Below are positions 22,053 to 27,333 of a stretch of DNA of 27,333 nucleotides, in pieces. A model generated the notes under the pieces. That model saw only the letters and a list, made by a program, of their open reading frames with translations, did not search any database and was not told where the DNA came from. The stretch covers positions 296 to 27,628 of the forward strand of contig CAJTOW010000047.1 in NCBI GenBank assembly GCA_910577655.1. The letters are read 5' to 3'. A program made the position numbers and the translations under genes. The DNA comes from an uncultured Lachnospiraceae bacterium (GTDB lineage: Bacteria > Bacillota > Clostridia > Lachnospirales > Lachnospiraceae). How positions within the stretch are numbered: position 1 is the stretch's first letter; every line of letters begins with the position of its first letter.

Positions 22053-22991
22053 ATGGCAGTAACAGCAGCAATGGTAAAAGAGTTAAGAGAGATGACCGGC
22101 GCCGGTATGATGGACTGTAAGAAGGCCCTTGCGGCTACTGATGGCGATATGGATAAGGCTGTTGAGTTCCTGAGAGAGAAGGGACTGGCCGGTGCTGAGA
22201 AGAAGGCCGGACGTATCGCGGCAGAGGGGATCGTAGTGACTGCCCTGACCGAGGATGCCAAGAAGGCAGTTGCCGTAGAGGTGAATGCAGAGACTGACTT
22301 TGTTGCAAAGAATGAGAAGTTCCAGACCTATGCAGCAGATGTAGCTGCCCAGGCTTTAAAGACTGATGCCAAGGATATGGAAGCTTTCCTGGCTGAGAAG
22401 TGGGAGAAGGATCCGTCCCTGACTGTCAAGGAGGCTCTGTCCACCCAGATCTCCATCATCGGTGAGAACATGAATATCCGTCGTTTTGAACAGCTGGAGG
22501 AGGCCAATGGCTTTATCGCTTCCTATATCCATGCCGGCGGAAAGATCGGTGTGCTGGTAGACGTGGAGACCGATGTGATCAATGATGCTGTGAAGGAGAT
22601 GGCCCGCAACATCGCTATGCAGGCTGCCGCCTTAAAGCCCATGTATACCGACCGCAGCCAGATCAGCGAGGACTTCATTGAGCATGAGAAGGCCATCCTC
22701 ATGGCCCAGATCAAGAATGATCCCAAGGAGGCTTCCAAGCCCGAGAAGGTGATTGCCGGCATGATCCAGGGCCGTATCAACAAGGAGCTGAAAGAGATCT
22801 GCCTCATGGATCAGGTCTATGTGAAGGCTGAGGACGGCAAGCAGAGTGTGTCCCAGTATGTAGCCCAGGTAGCCAAGGAAAACGGTGCTAAGATCGCAGT
22901 CAAGAAGTTTGTACGTTTCGAGACCGGTGAGGGACTGGAGAAAAAGGAAGAGAACTTTGCTGAGGAAGTGGCGAAGCAGATGGGAATGTAA
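22053..22991 (+). CDS. tsf: Translation elongation factor Ts
   Basis: A 312-residue elongation factor Ts, the nucleotide exchange factor for EF-Tu. The N-terminal UBA-like domain MAVTAAMVKELREMTGAGMMDCKKAL is intact, followed by AVEVNAETDFVAKNEKF, the conserved EF-Tu contact motif (TDFV), and a duplicated core domain. The start follows GGAGG; an in-frame ATG at 21996 lies within the leader. Normal length and undamaged. It is the last gene of the vertically inherited part of the window. Confidence 0.97.
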   Translation: MAVTAAMVKELREMTGAGMMDCKKALAATDGDMDKAVEFLREKGLAGAEKKAGRIAAEGIVVTALTEDAKKAVAVEVNAETDFVAKNEKFQTYAADVAAQALKTDAKDMEAFLAEKWEKDPSLTVKEALSTQISIIGENMNIRRFEQLEEANGFIASYIHAGGKIGVLVDVETDVINDAVKEMARNIAMQAAALKPMYTDRSQISEDFIEHEKAILMAQIKNDPKEASKPEKVIAGMIQGRINKELKEICLMDQVYVKAEDGKQSVSQYVAQVAKENGAKIAVKKFVRFETGEGLEKKEENFAEEVAKQMGM

Positions 22992-23023
22992 AATAGCCAA
23001 ATTAAATTTAATAGGAAAAGTTG

Positions 23024-23060
23024 GAGGGCTTCAGAGAAATCTGAGGCTCTTTTTCTTTTA
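23024..23060 (+). terminator. Terminator of tsf
   Basis: GAGGGCTTCAGA (23024-23035) can pair with TCTGAGGCTC (23040-23049) with one internal mismatch region, followed by a T-rich stretch (TTTTTCTTTTA). Confidence 0.7.
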
Positions 23061-23104
23061 TGTAGTTTGAGATTTGGATTGCAGAATATGCATATTTCTG
23101 TGAA

Positions 23105-23128
23105 AAATAGTTTAAAAACAAACTGTTT
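23105..23128. promoter_or_regulatory. AbiEi operator 1 (candidate)
   Basis: AAATAGTTT, six bases, then AAACTGTTT forms a 24-bp dyad upstream of the -35 box. The near-identical dyad at 23191-23214 lies on the other side of the promoter, 86 bp centre-to-centre. AbiEi antitoxins of other bacteria bind two inverted repeats at their own promoter. Confidence 0.65.
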
Positions 23129-23144
23129 TGATAAAATTTTAAAC

Positions 23145-23173
23145 TTGACAGAAAGAAAAAATTATTATAGTAT
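23145..23173 (+). promoter_or_regulatory. Promoter of the AbiE operon
   Basis: A perfect TTGACA (23145-23150) with TAGTAT (23168-23173) 17 bases downstream; overlapping TATAGT is an alternative. It lies between the two operator dyads. Confidence 0.65.
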
Positions 23174-23190
23174 AAATTAAAAATGTAGCT

Positions 23191-23214
23191 AAACAGTTTA
23201 AAAACAAACTATTT
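23191..23214. promoter_or_regulatory. AbiEi operator 2 (candidate)
   Basis: AAACAGTTT, six bases, then AAACTATTT. Compared with operator 1 the single imperfect base pair falls in the opposite arm. It sits in the leader, 27 bases before the abiEi start. Confidence 0.65.
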
Positions 23215-23241
23215 TGAATGAAAAATAAACGGTGAAGTGGT

Positions 23242-24006
23242 ATGAAATTATATTTTGAATTACTAAAATATCCAGTATTCACAATGGAACATGTAAGTCA
23301 ATATTATGATAACATTGAAAGTGCGCGTTCGGCGGTAAAACGTTTAATAAAGAGTGGTCTTGTGATAAAAATACGAAATAATCTTTACACATGTATTAGT
23401 GGAGAAACAGATGCTCCATTGGCGAACCGTTATCAAATTGCAGGTGCGATCACACCTACCTCTTGTCTTTCTCATCATTCGGCAATGGAATATTATGGAA
23501 TTAGTGATCAGATTTTTTATGAGGTTTATGTATCTTCAAATACGGTGTTTCGAGATTTTGAATTTGATGGATACACATTTTGTTATGTATGTTCTAAATG
23601 TAATGAGGGAGTTGAAACAGTGAAGTACAGCGGGGGTGTGCGAGTAACAGATAAGGAACGGACTGTGATTGACAGTATTAAGGATTTGGATAAAATAGCA
23701 GGATTAGAAGAAGTGACCGATAATATTCAGGCGGTATCTGTTCTTAGAGAAAAACGTATGCTTGCATATTTAGAATATTATGATAATCAGTTTTTATATC
23801 AAAAAGTAGGGTTTTTGTTGAAAAGTCAACAGGAACGCATTGGATTATCAAATGAGTTTTTTCAGATATGCCAAAATAGGATTGGGCGCAGTAAACGCTA
23901 TTTGACGAAAGATTACAAGAAAGGAAAATATGATGCTATATGGCGTCTTGTAGTTCCGGAACAGATGTATTATTTGAAAAATGAAGGAGGCAGGCATGAA
24001 CTATAA
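23242..24006 (+). CDS. abiEi: AbiEi-type antitoxin (type IV toxin-antitoxin, abortive infection)
   Basis: A 254-residue AbiEi-like antitoxin and autorepressor. The N-terminal winged helix-turn-helix (about 1-60: TMEHVSQYYDN, ARSAVKRLIKSGLVIKIRNNLY) is followed by the AbiEi domain with AGAITPTSCLSHHSAMEYYG and GVRVTDKERTVIDSI. In the studied AbiE systems this protein represses the operon and counteracts the AbiEii nucleotidyltransferase without binding it. The frame is intact. It overlaps the toxin gene by 11 bp and lies behind a promoter with paired dyads. Codon use and composition are much more AT-rich than tsf, indicating acquisition. Confidence 0.88.
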   Translation: MKLYFELLKYPVFTMEHVSQYYDNIESARSAVKRLIKSGLVIKIRNNLYTCISGETDAPLANRYQIAGAITPTSCLSHHSAMEYYGISDQIFYEVYVSSNTVFRDFEFDGYTFCYVCSKCNEGVETVKYSGGVRVTDKERTVIDSIKDLDKIAGLEEVTDNIQAVSVLREKRMLAYLEYYDNQFLYQKVGFLLKSQQERIGLSNEFFQICQNRIGRSKRYLTKDYKKGKYDAIWRLVVPEQMYYLKNEGGRHEL

Positions 24007-24962
24007 TAAGGGACAACTTGGACAAATAGCAAAGCAATATGGATTTGTTCGGGATACATTTGAAAAAGTGCTGAGGCTGAAAGAAATATTGACCTATTTG
24101 AATACAGATGAATATCTGCATGGACATCTGGCTTTAAAAGGCGGAACAGCAATCAACATGACTATTTTCAATCTGCCAAGGCTGTCTGTTGATTTAGACC
24201 TGGATTTTACACCAAATCTGCCATTGGAAGATATGGAAAAAGCCAGAGAGAAAATGACAAAAATGCTGGAAAGATATATGACAGAGGAAGGATATTTTCT
24301 TTCAGGATCTTCCAGGTATAGTCATAGCCTGGATTTTATGCTGTTCCAATATCAAAATTGCTGGTGGTAACAGGGATAATATAAAATTAGAGTTGAATTA
24401 CTCCTTGCGCTCTCATATTTTTGCTCCAGTAGAGAGAAAGATTGTAACGGATATTTTTGAGGAAGATGTAATGGTACGGACCTTAGAACCTGTAGAGATC
24501 TTTGCCGCAAAAGCAAATGCGCTTATGAGCCGGGCAGCAGCCAGAGATTTGTATGACTTCAATAATATGATTTATTTTGGCTTGTTTGATGGATCGGAAT
24601 ATGAATTGTTCCGTAAATGTATTATTTTTTATGCATCCATATCGGCAGATAAGATCAATAAGACTTTTAATACGTCTGCGATTGATGGACTGGAATTTTC
24701 TAAGATCAGGCGTGATTTGTTTCCGGTGCTTCGGAAAAAAGATAATTTTAATTTAGATGAACGTAAGGAGGAAGCAATAAAGTTTATTAAGGAACTTATG
24801 GTTTTGACCGAGGAGGAAAAAGAGTATTTGGATATGTTCGAGAAAGGTGAATATATACCTTCGCTTCTATTTTATGATAATCAGATTTTAGAAAATATTG
24901 TAGAGCATCCAATGGCTATTTGGAAGATGCAATTGGAACAAAAAGTCGAGATGAAATTTTAG
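23996..24962 (+). pseudogene. abiEii: AbiEii-type nucleotidyltransferase toxin, frameshifted
   Basis: The N-terminal part (23996-24370) has the nucleotidyltransferase core: LALKGGTAINM (Lys48, Gly49-Gly50) and RLSVDLDLDF with Asp66 and Asp68. It then reads QYQN and shifts to a stop at 24368-24370. From about 24358 the +1 frame continues with GGNRDNIKLELNYS and the family C-terminus (VRTLEPVEIFAAKANALMSRAAARDLYDF) to 24962. Dropping one T of the TT at 24358-24359 gives QYQNAGGNRDNIK and one protein of about 321 residues, so a single-base insertion is the simplest reading. All catalytic-looking residues otherwise persist. It may be a true inactivation or a sequencing error. The ATG overlaps abiEi by 11 bp. 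Confidence 0.87.
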
Positions 24963-24983
24963 TACACGGGGAGATTTATTGAA

Positions 24984-27333
24984 ATGGAAAAGAATGAGAT
25001 TGTTAAGTCTGAAATAGGGTCAGAAGCTGCTTGGAGAGGTTTTTCGACACAGACATTATATATAGCAAGACGGCTATTGACAGCAGAAGATGATGAACAG
25101 CTATATCCGGAACAAGTTGAAGACTTAATGATTATGAGAAAAGGGAAGATTATAGAACTTGTTCAAGTTAAAAATTTGTCTGATGATTTATCTCTTTCAG
25201 ATTTATCTCCGAAAAAGAATGATTCTTTCTTTAGAAGATGTCTGAAGTTTAAAAAGAGTGAAAAAATATGTTTGAAGATCGTGTCATTTGGAAATATTGG
25301 TCCTGAATTACAAAACATGCAAAAAGAAAAGGAGAAAGGAGAAAGTAGCATTTACAATAAGTTATTATCGTATGGTTATAATGAAAATGACACATTATGG
25401 TTGCTAAATCATTTAGAGATAGAAGAGATAAGCGAGTCTGAAATTGAAAAAATTATCAAAGAAACTATGAAGAAATATGTTGAAATAGTGGCATATAACT
25501 TGGTGAAAGATAATCTGATTTATTATATATACAAACTTTCAAGGGAAAAAGGATATACATCAAAAAAACGTTGGGAAGAAAAAGTAAGTAATATAGCAAA
25601 GGATCTTATGGCAATAGATTCGATGCAAAGGCAATATCAAAGAACAATTATTCCGCTTTATGACTATAAATCAAATAAAACAAATGAAGAGCTATTAAAT
25701 GATTATAGGATGGGGGTTAATGCCAGACCAGATCATATTAGAAGTGGTTGCGATTTGCGAAGAGGAAGATGGCTTAACGAAATTAGAGATCGATTCTTGA
25801 AAAATAATATTGTTTTGATAAAAGGAGCATCAGGCCAAGGAAAAACTACTTTAGCTTATCGATATCTTATTGATAATTATCCGGAACTGAATATTATGTG
25901 TATTGAAAGAGTTATTTCAGAAGATCAGGCAATAGATATATTAAGTGTTGTTAGAGGCTTGAATGCCAGGAAAGATATTGTTGTATATATAGATGTGGAG
26001 CCTTATGATATCTAATGGCTGTGGATTTGCGAAAAAGCATTGGAGCTGGCAAAAGATATAAAAATACTAATTTCTATTAGAGAAGAGGATTTTCAACGAA
26101 GTCCTATAGATTACTCAAAACATAATTTTGAGGAAATATCGATTGAGTTTTCAAAGGATGAGGCTATAGAATTATACGAAATGTATCCAAATACTACATA
26201 TTTGTCATTTGATAATGCTTGGAAGTCTTTTGGCGAAAGTGGGCCATTAATGGAATACATTTTTATGCTTAATGAATCCAGAACTTTATCTGATAGGATT
26301 AAGGCTCAAATTGAGAATATAATAAATCATGAAAAGGAAGCGGATTCCTGGCTTGAAAGTTTGATGATTATATCTTTGGCAGGAATTCATAACAACAGTG
26401 TTTCTGTTAACGGTTTGTTTCAGAAAGTGCAATGTAAACAAAAACTTAAAATGATTAAACATTTTGAAAAGGAATACTTTGTTAAAATTATGCAAAATTC
26501 TTCATATGTTGAAAGTTTGCATGTGTTAAGGGCAAGGATTATATATAATATACTAATGGAAATGGGGATTTTCAATAAAGAAGATATTCTGATAAATACA
26601 TTAGGGATAATAGAACATAACGCAACACAAATGCTTATAGAATATGTGTACGAGGTAGGAATAACACAAGAATTAGTTGGTCGGATCGCAAAGATAAGAT
26701 GTTTAAGTGTTGAAATATATGCAGATATGTTGAAAGCTCTGCTGTGGTGTGAAATCTATTATTATTTTGAGATAAATCGGAAGGTTATTGAGGAAGGAGA
26801 TATACTGTTTAATAAACAATTTATGTTTTTGGGGAATACAGATATTACAGGATTATTGCAAATGGATTTATTGCATGATATATCTAAAGTTTTTAATGAG
26901 GTAAATCCACATTTTGAAGAACAAATGACAGATCAATTGAATAAGCTTCCTCTGCTGAAGCTGGAATACAAATTTTTAGATGCATATTTAATTAACACAT
27001 ATAAGGAATTGAATACATGGTTTCAGATTAGAGAAAATGCTCTGACTGCTTGGGGGTATATATTATTTTGGATGTCTTACAGAAAGATTTATTTAAATGA
27101 GTTTTCTGCAAATGATCTTGATTGGAATTTAAACATAGAAGGAACATTGAATTATGTGCTGGGCATTAGTAAGCAAGGATGGTTTAATGCACGGAATAGA
27201 ATTGCTGAAAACATATTGCCTGCTGTTTTGCAGGAAAATGGAGTTATATATTTTGAGGTTACAGATAATGAAGTCTTTGCTTTGATTAATGTACTTTTAG
27301 GGAATGAGCAAGGGGAACCATATTCACGAGTCA
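24984..27333 (+). pseudogene. Nuclease-STAND NTPase defence protein, broken by an in-frame stop and cut by window end
   Basis: The first part (24984-26015) encodes 343 residues, and after one TAA at 26013-26015 the same frame stays open to base 27333, adding 439 codons. The N-terminus (SEAAWRGFSTQTLYIARRLL, then YPEQVEDLMIMRKGK and IELVQVKN) resembles DUF4297/Cap4-like PD-(D/E)xK nucleases, with Asp47 and Gln61-x-Lys63 as probable catalytic residues. A P-loop NTPase follows: Walker A GASGQGKTT at 281-289 and Walker B IVVYIDV (Asp337). After the stop come SIREEDFQRSP and a long helical region, the usual sensor layout of STAND proteins. Start 24984 follows GGGGAG, 21 bases after abiEii. Very AT-rich. 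Family name cannot be fixed from sequence alone. Confidence 0.75.

Noticed and set aside
23105..23214. Possible CRISPR repeat pair upstream of abiEi
   Set aside because: Only two copies, 62 bp apart, themselves palindromic and flanking a promoter; fits operators instead.
1..27333. tRNA or rRNA genes
   Set aside because: No cloverleaf with GTTCGAnTC-type T-arm or rRNA sequence was recognised by eye on either strand; a tRNAscan run would settle it.

Overview
The window looks like chromosome from a gut-type Clostridia bacterium, most likely Lachnospiraceae. Supporting signs are CodY, the gene order yifB-dprA-topA-codY-rpsB-tsf, moderate G+C core genes with strong AGGAGG-type ribosome sites and TTGNNN-17-TANNNT promoters, and a Clostridia-style radical SAM/DUF4130 pair. 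Species cannot be fixed from sequence alone.

Layout. 1-500: remains of a UPF0175/DUF3368 (PIN-like) toxin-antitoxin pair read leftward; the antitoxin is split by a 160-bp MITE with TA target duplication. 780-3823: three-gene ABC importer (lipoprotein, permease, ATPase) of the TrpXYZ-like class. 4188-4832: cytidylate-kinase-like protein. 5017-5832 (minus): lipoprotein with three beta-type repeats. 6250-7920: membrane-anchored SH3b x4 + NlpC/P60 cell-wall hydrolase. 7901-8818 (minus) and 9021-11789: a LysR regulator divergent from citDEF (citrate lyase), with an operator-like dyad between the two promoters. 12217-14768: an SOS-type unit (two LexA boxes around one promoter) with a radical SAM DNA-repair-type protein carrying a beta-clamp motif, then a DUF4130-type partner. 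15081-19806: yifB/comM, dprA, topA. 20033-22991: codY, a structured intergenic region, rpsB, tsf.

From about 23000 the base composition turns sharply AT-rich. This right end is an acquired defence island: an AbiE type IV toxin-antitoxin operon with paired operators, then a large protein with a PD-(D/E)xK/Cap4-like nuclease end, a STAND-type P-loop NTPase and a long helical C-terminus that runs off the window. Both the AbiEii toxin (1-nt frameshift) and the nuclease-NTPase (one in-frame stop) are broken, while the antitoxin is intact.

The intergenic regions are rich in small, non-coding, palindromic elements of at least three families: a TA-flanked 160-bp MITE, a ~136-bp folded repeat with compensatory changes between copies, and a ~151-bp element with inverted ends and an 8-bp target duplication, two inverted copies of which bracket the radical SAM gene. 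The most interesting items are the damaged defence island, the LexA/clamp-linked radical SAM unit, the mobile repeats, and a possible structured RNA between codY and rpsB.
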